Assembly: GCA_045222295.1 (NCBI GenBank)
Contig: JBGUXP010000015.1
Location: 81,763 to 145,762, forward strand
Source: Colimorpha sp045222295
GTDB lineage: Bacteria; Bacteroidota; Bacteroidia; Bacteroidales; P3
DNA length: 64,000 nucleotides
Direction: 5' to 3'
The translations under genes were made by a program, and so were the position numbers. Positions 26,297 to 34,127 of this stretch are shown here, one piece after another. The notes under the pieces were generated by a model. The model made no database searches. It had not been told where the DNA came from and saw only the letters and a list, made by a program, of their open reading frames with translations. Numbering within the stretch: position 1 is the stretch's first letter; each line of letters opens with the position of its first letter.

Positions 26297-26809
26297 ATAC
26301 ACATCCTTCAAGGTACGTCCCTGCTCGTCGTAATCCAATCCGTAGCCCACGATAAACTCATTGCCTATTTCGCGGCCTACATAGTCCACCTTGTAGTCTC
26401 CCTTGAAAGCATTGGGCTTGAAAAACAACGTGCAGATTCTCACGCTCCGCGGCTTCAACGCCCACACGCTCTGCAGCATTCTCTTCATCGAGAATCCCGA
26501 ATCCACCACGTCCTCGATAATCAGCACATCTCGGCCTTCCAGTTCCGGTGGGAAGGGCAACATGCACTTCACCTCGCCCGTGCTGCTCATGCCGCTATAT
26601 GACGCATAGCGCACAAAACACACCTCACACGGCACCGTAAAGCGCCGCACCAGGTCGGAGGCAAACATAAACGAGCCCGTCAGAATGGGGCACGCCACAA
26701 GATCCTTCCCTTCATAATCCTTGCTCACCTCGTCGGCCAGCCGACGCACAATTTTGTTAATTTCCTCCTCGGGAATAAAAATCTCGAAATCTTTGTCTTT
26801 AACCTTCAT
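26282..26809 (-). CDS. hpt: Hypoxanthine phosphoribosyltransferase
   Basis: A 175-residue purine-salvage enzyme that joins hypoxanthine or guanine to PRPP. The PRPP-binding motif is DVLIIEDVVDSGFS, preceded by CPILTGSFMFASDLVRRF, and the purine loop FKPNAFKGDYKVDYVGREIGNEFIVGYGLDYDE is complete. The C-terminal VVKS and the stop fall in a tandem word repeat. It lies in the long pyrE-led run, next to another nucleotide-salvage type enzyme gene, pyrE, two genes upstream. Confidence 0.95.
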   Translation of the reverse strand: MKVKDKDFEIFIPEEEINKIVRRLADEVSKDYEGKDLVACPILTGSFMFASDLVRRFTVPCEVCFVRYASYSGMSSTGEVKCMLPFPPELEGRDVLIIEDVVDSGFSMKRMLQSVWALKPRSVRICTLFFKPNAFKGDYKVDYVGREIGNEFIVGYGLDYDEQGRTLKDVYVVKS

Positions 26810-26825
26810 ACCTAGAACTTAGAAT

Positions 26826-27638
26826 TTAGAAATCTGAACTCTCCATCACCACTCGCAATCCATACAGCTCATACTTGCCCGTCGGCAGGTACCAGCCACG
26901 GTCATACACCGTGCAAGCTGCCGACGTGCTTCCATAATGGCCACCGCGCAACACCCGATTCTCCCCCTCCCGTGGTCCACGGGGATTCGTCTGCTCGGCA
27001 TCCGTGTACTCTTCCACCCAATCTTGACACCATTCCGCCACGTTGCCACTCATGTCATACAATCCCCTGGCATTGGGTTGCAACTGTCCCACCGCATGCG
27101 TCTTTCCCTCGCTGTTCACACAGAACCAGCAGTAGCGCTCCAAATCCTTGCGGTCGGCACATCCTGCGTATGGGAAACGCGAACCGCCTCTGGCGGCATA
27201 CTCCCACTCCGCCTCCGTAGGCAGACGGAAACGCCGTCCCGTCAGCTGGCTCAACAACATACAAAACTGCTGTGCCTCCACCCACGATACACTCTCCACT
27301 GGGAAGTTGTCACCCTTAAACTTCGACGGGTTATCACCCATCACCGCCCGCCATAGTGCCTGCGTGACTTCAAAACGGCCAATATAGTATCCGTCAACGG
27401 TCACCTTATGCTCGGGCTTAGCCAGCATATAGGTCAACTTGACACCTTTCGGAGTCGCGTTATTTCCCATGGAGAACGTGCCACCTTGCACCCACACCAT
27501 TTCCACCGACACCTCGTCAGTCACCTTCACCGCCAGGACACTGTCTTGCGCAGCGCAATCAGGTAAAAAATAAAAAGTAAAAACCAAAAGACACACCATC
27601 GCCCAAGAAGCGATAATATGTGAGACCTGCGTGCTCAT
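26826..27638 (-). CDS. Formylglycine-generating-enzyme-like (SUMF1) secreted protein
   Basis: A 270-residue protein from the ATG at 27638 (MSTQVSHIIASW); a GTG at 27656 in the leader repeat is possible. It has an exported N-terminus (VCLLVFTFYFLPDCAAQ), then the FGE-sulfatase fold: VWVQGGTFSMGN, VTQALWRAVMGDNPS, PVESVSWVEAQQFC, FRLPTEAEWEYAARGG, DMSGNVAEWCQDW and VLRGGHYGS. The domain occurs in true sulfatase activators and in many Bacteroidetes proteins of unknown role; the paired active-site cysteines of real FGE are not obvious. The signal-peptide core is made of a T-rich word repeat. Confidence 0.85.
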   Translation of the reverse strand: MSTQVSHIIASWAMVCLLVFTFYFLPDCAAQDSVLAVKVTDEVSVEMVWVQGGTFSMGNNATPKGVKLTYMLAKPEHKVTVDGYYIGRFEVTQALWRAVMGDNPSKFKGDNFPVESVSWVEAQQFCMLLSQLTGRRFRLPTEAEWEYAARGGSRFPYAGCADRKDLERYCWFCVNSEGKTHAVGQLQPNARGLYDMSGNVAEWCQDWVEEYTDAEQTNPRGPREGENRVLRGGHYGSTSAACTVYDRGWYLPTGKYELYGLRVVMESSDF

Positions 27639-27671
27639 ATTTTTTTTAGTTTTCACCTTTTAGTTTTTACT
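27563..27671. repeat. Complementary word repeats around the FGE-like start
   Basis: On the coding strand AAAGTAAAAACTAAAAGG-type words precede the ATG. About 70 nt later TTTTGGTTTTTACTTTTTAT words encode LVFTFYF, the hydrophobic core of the signal peptide. The two halves are complementary. Confidence 0.72.
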
Positions 27672-28328
27672 TTACATGTTCATGTGTTCTTCGCTCCACT
27701 GTTCCGGATTCACACGCCACTTGGCCAGACTCTCCATAGCCTCGGGTTGGATATACTCGCACTCCTTGGCCACCTTCACCAGCGTATCATAATCCGTCAG
27801 CGTCATCAATTCGACATTCTCGTTGGCAAAGTTGTCGGCAGCCACCTGGAGACCATAGGTGAAGATAGCAGCCATGCCCTTCACGATGCAGCCCTTCTCT
27901 CTCAGGGCCTTCACTGCGATGAGCGAGCTCTTGCCGGTGGAGACGAGGTCCTCAATGACCACAACGGACTGACCCTCGTGGATCTCACCCTCAATCTGGT
28001 TCGTCAGACCGTGGCTCTTCTGCTCCGAGCGCACATACACGAAAGGTTTTCCCAGTTCCTGGGCAACCAGCGCGCCTTGGGCAATGCCGCCGGTGGCCAC
28101 ACCAGCAATCACATCCACATCACCCCACGCCTCCTTCACTATCTCGGTGAAACGCTGGCGGATGAATGTGCGAATCACAGGATAGGACAACGTCACTCGG
28201 TTGTCACAATAAATGGGCGATTTTCGCCCTGAAGCCCATGTGAAAGGATGCTCGTTATTGAGCTTTACCGCTTTCACTGTCAGTAAGAATTCTGCCGTCT
28301 TTGCGGCCATGTCTTTGTTTGTAATCAT
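27672..28328 (-). CDS. pyrE: Orotate phosphoribosyltransferase
   Basis: A 218-residue pyrimidine-biosynthesis enzyme that makes OMP from orotate and PRPP. The PRPP motif is SVVVIEDLVSTGKS, and PFTWASGRKSPIYCDNR and GVATGGIAQGALVAQELGKPFVYVR are family signatures. I chose MITNKDMAAKT (28328). An ATG five codons upstream would lie inside the -7 element and is not usable; a downstream ATG at 28310 is possible. It heads a 13-kb minus-strand run ending at 15288. Confidence 0.94.
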   Translation of the reverse strand: MITNKDMAAKTAEFLLTVKAVKLNNEHPFTWASGRKSPIYCDNRVTLSYPVIRTFIRQRFTEIVKEAWGDVDVIAGVATGGIAQGALVAQELGKPFVYVRSEQKSHGLTNQIEGEIHEGQSVVVIEDLVSTGKSSLIAVKALREKGCIVKGMAAIFTYGLQVAADNFANENVELMTLTDYDTLVKVAKECEYIQPEAMESLAKWRVNPEQWSEEHMNM

Positions 28329-28332
28329 GCTG

Positions 28333-28340
28333 CAAAAATA
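28333..28340 (-). promoter_or_regulatory. pyrE promoter, -7 element
   Basis: TATTTTTG on the minus strand ends only 4 nt before the chosen ATG, so the transcript would be leaderless or nearly so. The -33 match is poor. Confidence 0.6.
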
Positions 28341-28430
28341 CAACTTTTTTTTATTATAGTAGAAACTTTTTTATCAACAGCGGAAAAGGCACCACAATAC
28401 CCTAGTGGAAAACTCGTACTTTGTACCTAC

Positions 28431-28500
28431 CAAACCCATATCAACTCCTTACCAACTCCTACCACAGTAGGAGATGATTGGGCAATAATCGGTCATTAAA
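28431..28500. repeat. CAACTCCTACC palindrome family, copy 3
   Basis: The core at 28453-28476 is CAACTCCTACC-AC-aGTAGGAGaTG with two mismatches. A half copy, ATCAACTCCTTACC, precedes it. It lies between the pyrE and hppA promoters. Confidence 0.75.
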
Positions 28501-28624
28501 ATACCATTTTTAACATTTATTATGAAAGTTCAACCTACGTAGACACAATAACAACACATCTCCAAAGAGGGGTCGTGAGGGCGTGGTTTAACGGATGAAA
28601 AAAAAAGCGGTGAGAAACATTTTT

Positions 28625-28655
28625 TTTGGTATTTTAACAAAAACATCTATATTTG
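28625..28655 (+). promoter_or_regulatory. hppA promoter
   Basis: TTTG (28625-28628), 19 nt, TATATTTG (28648-28655): an exact match to the Bacteroidetes consensus, 42 nt before the hppA ATG. Confidence 0.88.
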
Positions 28656-28697
28656 TACTTCGATTTTGAAAAGGATAAAAATCAAAATTTACTAGAT

Positions 28698-31103
28698 ATG
28701 AAGAAATTAACTTTATCACTCCTCGCATTGGCAACGCCAATTATGGCATTTGCCAGTGAAGCGGACCTCGAAATGCCGACAGGTTTCGCCTCGAATCCCG
28801 ACGCTTCCATCCTCTACTGGGGCTTCGCCGTGGTCATTCTCGGCCTACTGTTCGGATTCTGGCAGTTCAACAAGGTGCGCAAGCTCAAGGCTCACCAGTC
28901 GATGCTCGAAATCGGCAACGTTATCTTCAAGACCTGTTCGACCTATCTCAAGCAGCAGGGCAAGTTTCTCCTGCTCCTCTTCGTCTTCATCGGTGCCGCC
29001 ATCGCACTGTATTTCGGCGTGCTGAGCAAGATGAACGCCGGCGCCGTGGTGCTGATTCTGGCCTGGACGGTCATCGGCATCCTGGGCAGCTACAGCGTGG
29101 CCTGGTTCGGTGTCCGCATGAACACCTTCGCCAACGCCCGCATGGCTTTTGCCTCGCTGCGCCGCAAACCCCTCGACCTGCTGAACATCCCGCTGCGTGC
29201 CGGTATGAGCATCGGCATCGTCCTCATCTGCGTCGAGCTGGTTCTCATGCTCATCATCCTGCTTTTCATGCCCGAGAATCTGGCCGGCAGCTGCTTCATC
29301 GGCTTTGCCATCGGTGAGAGCCTCGGCGCCAGCGCCCTGCGTATCGCCGGCGGTATCTTCACCAAGATTGCCGACATCGGAAGCGACCTAATGAAGGTGG
29401 TCTTCAAGATTGGCGAGGACGACCCGCGCAACCCCGGCGTCATCGCCGACTGCACCGGCGACAATGCCGGCGACTCCATTGGACCCACCGCCGACGGCTT
29501 CGAGACCTACGGTGTCACCGGCGTAGCTCTCGTCTCTTTTATCCTCCTCGCTGTCCCAGACCCCTCGATGCAGGTGAAACTTCTGGTCTGGATCTTCGTT
29601 ATGCGTATTCTCGGTATCATCGCCTCTGTGCTTTCCTACTATATTAATGGTGCTATCGCTAAAGCCAAGTATCGCAACGCCGACGACATCAACTTTGAGA
29701 AACCCCTGACCTCTCTGGTGTGGATCACTTCTATCCTGAGTATCATCGGCACCTTCTGCGCCAGCTACGCCATCCTCGGCCATGTCGAGGGTATGCCCAA
29801 CCTCTGGCTCGCCTTGAGCATCATCATCTCCTGCGGCACGCTGGGTGCTGCCCTCATCCCCGAGTTCACCAAACTCTTCACCTCCCCCACTTCCAAGCAT
29901 GTCAAAGAGGTTGTCAAAGCCTCTGAGCAGGGCGGCGCTTCGCTGAACATCCTCTCCGGCCTCGTGGCCGGCAACATGGGCGGCTTCTGGACCGGCATCG
30001 TTTTCTTCGTCCTGATGCTCATTGCCTACTTCGCATCCTTCGCCTTCGGCATTGAGCCCGTCTTCGGCCCCTACTACAGCATCTTCGCCTTCGGCCTCGT
30101 GGCCTTCGGTATGCTGGGCATGGGTCCTGTGACCATCGCCGTCGACAGCTACGGTCCCGTGACCGACAACGCCCAGAGCGTCTACGAACTGAGCCTCATT
30201 GAGGACGATATCGACCGCACCACCAAGGAGGTGGAAAGCGAGTTCGGCTTCAAGCCCGACTTTGAGAAAGCCAAATACTATCTCGAGGCCAATGACGGCG
30301 CTGGCAACACCTTCAAGGCCACTGCCAAGCCGGTGCTCATCGGCACCGCCGTGGTGGGTGCCACCACGATGATCTTCTCTCTCATTCTGATGATTCAGAA
30401 GACCCTCGGTATTGACCCCGCCAGCATCCTCAACCTGCTGAACCCCTACAGCATCCTCGGCTTCATCCTCGGTGGCTGCGTCATCTACTGGTTCACTGGC
30501 GCCTCCATGCAGGCCGTCACCACGGGTGCCAACCGCGCTGTGGAATACATCAAGGACAACATCAAGCTTGACGCCAATGCCCCCAAGAAGGCCGATATCG
30601 CCAAGAGCCAGGAAGTGGTCAAGATTTGCACCAACTATGCCCAGAAGGGAATGATCAATATCTTCATCGCCATCTTCTGCTTCGCCCTGGCCTTCGCCTG
30701 CCTCTCGAGCCCCGAGAGCATCGGAGGGCAGAATGCCGTGTGCCTCTTCATCAGCTACCTCATCTCCATCGCCGCCTTCGGCCTGTTCCAGGCTGTCTTC
30801 ATGGCTAACGCCGGCGGTGCTTGGGACAATGCCAAGAAGGTTGTTGAGGTCGACATGAAAGCCAAGGGCACCGAGCTGCACGATGCCAGCGTCGTCGGCG
30901 ACACCGTGGGCGACCCCTTCAAGGACACCTCTTCCGTGGCTCTGAACCCCATCATCAAGTTCACCACCCTCTTCGGTGTCCTCGCCATGGAGATTGCCAT
31001 CAGCGCCAGCTTCCGCAGCCTGGCCCCTTGGTTCGGCGTGGTGTTCCTGCTCGTAGCCCTCTATTTCGTCTACCGCTCATTCTACAAGATGCGCATCAAG
31101 TAG
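28698..31103 (+). CDS. hppA: Membrane-bound ion-pumping pyrophosphatase
   Basis: An 801-residue integral membrane enzyme that hydrolyses PPi to pump Na+ and/or H+. I chose MKKLTLSLLALATPIMAFASEADL, which gives a signal-like first segment; an upstream ATG overlaps the promoter. Catalytic motifs are KIGEDDPRNPGVIADCTGDNAGD, then AVDSYGPVTDNAQ and the C-terminal GGAWDNAKK...HDASVVGDTVGDPFKDTS. The cation-site segment reads GNTFKATAKP. A relative in Bacteroides vulgatus has been described as a dual Na+/H+ pump, but the ion here is not settled. It fits with the PPi-dependent phosphofructokinase at 37712. Confidence 0.96.
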   Translation: MKKLTLSLLALATPIMAFASEADLEMPTGFASNPDASILYWGFAVVILGLLFGFWQFNKVRKLKAHQSMLEIGNVIFKTCSTYLKQQGKFLLLLFVFIGAAIALYFGVLSKMNAGAVVLILAWTVIGILGSYSVAWFGVRMNTFANARMAFASLRRKPLDLLNIPLRAGMSIGIVLICVELVLMLIILLFMPENLAGSCFIGFAIGESLGASALRIAGGIFTKIADIGSDLMKVVFKIGEDDPRNPGVIADCTGDNAGDSIGPTADGFETYGVTGVALVSFILLAVPDPSMQVKLLVWIFVMRILGIIASVLSYYINGAIAKAKYRNADDINFEKPLTSLVWITSILSIIGTFCASYAILGHVEGMPNLWLALSIIISCGTLGAALIPEFTKLFTSPTSKHVKEVVKASEQGGASLNILSGLVAGNMGGFWTGIVFFVLMLIAYFASFAFGIEPVFGPYYSIFAFGLVAFGMLGMGPVTIAVDSYGPVTDNAQSVYELSLIEDDIDRTTKEVESEFGFKPDFEKAKYYLEANDGAGNTFKATAKPVLIGTAVVGATTMIFSLILMIQKTLGIDPASILNLLNPYSILGFILGGCVIYWFTGASMQAVTTGANRAVEYIKDNIKLDANAPKKADIAKSQEVVKICTNYAQKGMINIFIAIFCFALAFACLSSPESIGGQNAVCLFISYLISIAAFGLFQAVFMANAGGAWDNAKKVVEVDMKAKGTELHDASVVGDTVGDPFKDTSSVALNPIIKFTTLFGVLAMEIAISASFRSLAPWFGVVFLLVALYFVYRSFYKMRIK

Positions 31104-31125
31104 AAAATGTTAAAATGTAAACTTT

Positions 31126-31158
31126 TTTGCGGTGCAAAGAAATTATTTCGTATCTTTG
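31126..31158 (+). promoter_or_regulatory. atpD promoter inside an inverted repeat
   Basis: TTTG (31126-31129), 21 nt, TATCTTTG (31151-31158), 24 nt before atpD. The -7 element is part of the right arm of the inverted repeat at 31129-31164. Confidence 0.8.
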
Positions 31159-31173
31159 CACCGCAATTTTTTT
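31129..31173 (+). terminator. hppA terminator overlapping the atpD promoter
   Basis: Perfect 12-bp arms GCGGTGCAAAGA/TCTTTGCACCGC with a 12-nt loop, followed by AATTTTTTTA on the plus strand. It lies 26 nt past the hppA stop. The same bases carry the atpD -7 element. Confidence 0.75.
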
Positions 31174-31182
31174 ATATAGTAT

Positions 31183-32685
31183 ATGGAACTTAAAGGTAAA
31201 ATATCTCAAATCATTGGAGCCGTAGTGGACGTGACGTTCCCCGACGGCGAAGCTCTTCCCGACATCTACACCGCCTTGAGCGTGAAACGCCCCGACGGCA
31301 CAACCATTATCCTCGAATGTCAGCAAGATATTGGAGAGAACACCATGCGCTGCATCGCCATGGACTCCACCGACGGTCTGGAGCGCGGTATGGAGGTTCT
31401 CTCCCTGGGAGGCCCCATCTCAATGCCTGTGGGAGAAAACATCAATGGCCGCCTCTTCAACGTTATCGGCGAGACCATCGACGGTATGCCTGCCCCCGAA
31501 TGCGAGAAGCGCTACAGCATCCACCGCGAGCCCCCGAAATTTGAGAACCTTTCCACCTCTCAAGAGATTCTCTACACCGGCATCAAGGTTATCGACCTCA
31601 TCCAGCCCTTCCTGAAAGGCGGCAAGATTGGCCTCTTTGGCGGTGCTGGCGTGGGAAAGACCGTGCTTATCCAGGAGCTAATCAACAATATCGCTAAGAA
31701 ATACTCCGGCATGAGCGTCTTCACTGGTGTCGGCGAGCGTACACGTGAGGGTAACGACCTGCTGCGCGAGATGATTGAGGCTGGCGTTATCAAGTACGGT
31801 GAGGAGTTTAAAAAGAGTATGGAAGAGGGCAGCTGGGACCTCAGCAAGATTGACAAGGAGGCCCTAAAAGACTCCAAGTGCACCATGGTCTTCGGCCAGA
31901 TGAACGAGACCCCCGGTGCCCGTGCCCGTGTGGCACTGGCAGGCTTGACGCTCGCCGAATACTACCGCGACGGCGACGAGAAGACCGGTGGCCGCGACAT
32001 CCTGCTCTTCATCGACAATATCTTCCGCTTCACCCAGGCAGGCTCCGAGGTGTCGGCCCTGCTCGGCCGTATGCCCTCCGCCGTGGGTTACCAGCCCACG
32101 CTGGCTACCGAGATGGGTCTGATGCAGGAGCGTATCACCTCCACAAAACGCGGCTCCATCACCTCCGTGCAGGCCGTCTACGTGCCTGCCGACGACTTGA
32201 CGGACCCAGCCCCTGCCACCACCTTCGCCCACCTTGACGCTCAGACCGTTCTGAGCCGTAAGATTACCGAACTGGGTATCTACCCCGCTGTCGACCCGCT
32301 GGAGTCCACTTCGCGCATCCTCTCGCCCGACGTGGTCGGCGAAGAGCACTACGAGACCGCCCAGAAGGTGAAGCAGATGCTGCAGCGCTACAACGAGCTG
32401 CAGGATATCATCGCCATCCTCGGTATGGAAGAACTCGGCGAGCAGGACAAGCTCGTCGTCAGCCGTGCTCGCCGCGTGCAGCGCTTCCTCTCACAGCCCT
32501 TCTTCGTGGCTGAAGCTTTCACCGGTCTGCAGGGTCGCTTCGTGAGCATCGAGGACACCATCAAGGGCTTCAACATGATTCTCAGCGGCGACGTGGACTA
32601 CCTGCCCGAGCAGGCCTTCCTGATGGTCGGTACCATCGAAGAAGCCATCGAGAAAGGCGAGAAGATTCTGGCCGAAACAAAATAG
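31183..32685 (+). CDS. atpD: F1Fo ATP synthase subunit beta
   Basis: A 500-residue catalytic beta subunit. The P-loop is GLFGGAGVGKTVLIQ, the Walker B region DILLFIDNIFRFTQAGSEVSALLGRMPSAVGYQPTLATEMG is complete, and the catalytic GERTREGNDL loop is present. It synthesises or hydrolyses ATP on the F1 head. atpC follows after 48 nt, but the other subunit genes do not follow atpC. They must be elsewhere. Confidence 0.98.
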   Translation: MELKGKISQIIGAVVDVTFPDGEALPDIYTALSVKRPDGTTIILECQQDIGENTMRCIAMDSTDGLERGMEVLSLGGPISMPVGENINGRLFNVIGETIDGMPAPECEKRYSIHREPPKFENLSTSQEILYTGIKVIDLIQPFLKGGKIGLFGGAGVGKTVLIQELINNIAKKYSGMSVFTGVGERTREGNDLLREMIEAGVIKYGEEFKKSMEEGSWDLSKIDKEALKDSKCTMVFGQMNETPGARARVALAGLTLAEYYRDGDEKTGGRDILLFIDNIFRFTQAGSEVSALLGRMPSAVGYQPTLATEMGLMQERITSTKRGSITSVQAVYVPADDLTDPAPATTFAHLDAQTVLSRKITELGIYPAVDPLESTSRILSPDVVGEEHYETAQKVKQMLQRYNELQDIIAILGMEELGEQDKLVVSRARRVQRFLSQPFFVAEAFTGLQGRFVSIEDTIKGFNMILSGDVDYLPEQAFLMVGTIEEAIEKGEKILAETK

Positions 32686-32687
32686 CC

Positions 32688-32731
32688 CATAAGACTTATA
32701 CGGCCTATTAAACCTATTAGACCCATAAGAC
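32688..32731 (+). repeat. CCTATTA/CATAAGAC word repeat between atpD and atpC
   Basis: ATAAGACTTATACGGCCTAT, TAAACCTATTAGACCC and ATAAGACCTAT recur within the 48-nt gap, ending just before the atpC ATG. Only a weak hairpin is possible. Confidence 0.5.
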
Positions 32732-32733
32732 CT

Positions 32734-32970
32734 ATGAAAGTAAAAATATCTAAACCCGACGCTATCCTCTTCGAAGGCGATGCAAAGCTGGTGCAGCTGC
32801 CCGGCACTGATGGTTCTTTGGAGATTTTAGAGAATCACGCCCCAATCATCTCGGCACTCGCTGTCGGCGACATCCGTATCGTCTTGCCCGACAACACCGA
32901 GCAGACCTTCGCCATCCGTGGAGGCGTTATCAAAGGGCAGCAGAACGACTTAATGATTCTGGTACAATAA
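32734..32970 (+). CDS. atpC: F1Fo ATP synthase subunit epsilon (short form)
   Basis: A 78-residue epsilon subunit containing only the N-terminal beta-sandwich (VKISKPDAILFEGDAKLVQLPGTDGSLEILENHAPIISAL). The C-terminal helical hairpin of longer epsilons, which inhibits ATP hydrolysis, is missing, as is usual in Bacteroidales. The stop overlaps the start of a word repeat. Confidence 0.93.
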   Translation: MKVKISKPDAILFEGDAKLVQLPGTDGSLEILENHAPIISALAVGDIRIVLPDNTEQTFAIRGGVIKGQQNDLMILVQ

Positions 32971-33121
32971 AAGGTGAAAGGTGAAAAGTGAAAGATGAAA
33001 CAATAATTATCAGCAATGCGCTGCTTAATGGTGCCTTTGTCGACATAACTATCGACAAAGGCATTATTAGTCAAATAAAGCCTCACCATTCTCTCCTTTC
33101 ACCTCACACCTCTCATCTCAT
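32970..33121. repeat. Complementary word repeats around the mtaD start
   Basis: AAGGTGAAAGGTGAAAAG-type words (32970-33000) contain the start codon, and CTCCTTTCACCTCACACCTC words (33092-33121 region) follow about 90 nt later in frame, encoding HHSLLSPHTSHLI. The halves are complementary. Confidence 0.75.
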
Positions 33122-34127
33122 CGAGGCCTCCGGCCTCTCCGTTCTCCCCGGGCTGATGAACATGCACTCGCATGCGCCAATGACCCTCTTCCGTGGCCTC
33201 GGCGACGACCAGCCGCTGGATGTCTGGCTCAACGACTACATCTGGCCTGCCGAACAGAAACTCTCCGATGAGCTGGTCTACCAAGGCACCCTACAGGCCT
33301 GCCACGAGATGCTGGCTTCCGGCACCACAGCCTTCAACGACATGTACTTCCACCTTCCTGCAATGGCCCATGCCGTAGAAGACAGCGGCATCAAGGCCCT
33401 GCTAGGACTGAATGTCTTTGGTGATGGAGAGGAATTGAACGACGGCGACACCATCGACCTAATCAGCCGTCACTCGGCAAATATCAACTACAGCATTGCT
33501 CCACACTCGGTCTACACCGTCTCCCAAAAGGGGCTACTACGTTGCGCCGATTTCTGCAAAGAACTCGGCCTTCCCATGCACATCCACATGAGCGAGACTC
33601 AAAAAGAGGTTGACGACTGTCTGCGTGAGTATGGCTGCCGTCCTTGGGAATACCTCGACAGACTCGGCATCCTCGACCTTCTGGGACGCAACATCATCGC
33701 TGCCCACTGCCTGCACCTCTCAGAGAATGAGATTCGTCTCATCGGCGACCACCATATCACCTGCGTCCACTGTCCCAACAGCAACCTCAAGCTCGGTAGT
33801 GGCTATCGTTTCCCCATGTTGGAGCTCATAGACGCTGGAGCCAACGTCATGCTGGGAACCGACGGGTCTGCCAGTAGCAACAACCTCGACATGATAGAGG
33901 TGATGAAGACGGCCGCCTTGCTACAGAAAGGCTGGCGTGGCGACCCCTCCGTGGTCCCCGCTTCACAAATACTCTCTCTGGCCACTGGAGGACACACCAT
34001 CGCCCCAGGCCAACCCGCCTGTCTCTTCCTCTCTACGGCGAAAAGCCTTTCCGACCTCGTCTATGCCTCTCACGGCGACAGCGTAGTCCTCACTATGGTC
34101 GGCGGCAAAATAGTCTACAAAAAATGA
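32988..34127 (+). CDS. mtaD: Amidohydrolase, 5-methylthioadenosine/S-adenosylhomocysteine deaminase family
   Basis: A 379-residue metal-dependent deaminase. Metal ligands and catalytic residues are seen in GLMNMHSHAPMTLFRG (HxH), LPMHIHMSETQKEV, IIAAHCLHLSENE, VHCPNSNLKLGSG and MLGTDGSASSNNLDM. Family members deaminate adenosine derivatives such as SAH or MTA, or guanine-like compounds; the exact substrate is not fixed by these motifs. The insert at residues about 31-45 comes from a word repeat, and the start codon lies within the partner repeat, so the true start is somewhat uncertain. Confidence 0.82.
   Translation: MKDETIIISNALLNGAFVDITIDKGIISQIKPHHSLLSPHTSHLIEASGLSVLPGLMNMHSHAPMTLFRGLGDDQPLDVWLNDYIWPAEQKLSDELVYQGTLQACHEMLASGTTAFNDMYFHLPAMAHAVEDSGIKALLGLNVFGDGEELNDGDTIDLISRHSANINYSIAPHSVYTVSQKGLLRCADFCKELGLPMHIHMSETQKEVDDCLREYGCRPWEYLDRLGILDLLGRNIIAAHCLHLSENEIRLIGDHHITCVHCPNSNLKLGSGYRFPMLELIDAGANVMLGTDGSASSNNLDMIEVMKTAALLQKGWRGDPSVVPASQILSLATGGHTIAPGQPACLFLSTAKSLSDLVYASHGDSVVLTMVGGKIVYKK

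Larger units (their letters stand above)
28329..28697. other. Divergent pyrE/hppA intergenic region, 369 nt
   Basis: It holds the pyrE and hppA promoters and copy 3 of the CAACTCCTACC family. About 28500-28620 is AT-rich with CCTACGTAG near 28532. No coding sequence or recognisable RNA was seen. Confidence 0.6.

Noticed and set aside
28653..28697. Earlier in-frame start for hppA (MYFDFEK)
   Set aside because: Its ATG overlaps the TATATTTG promoter element and would precede the transcript; MKKLTLSLL gives a proper N-terminal segment.
29388..30881. Long open frame opposite hppA (497 codons, minus)
   Set aside because: It mirrors the GC-rich codons of hppA, its translation is low-complexity (many E, D, G, H), and it has no family motif; the plus-strand pyrophosphatase is certain.
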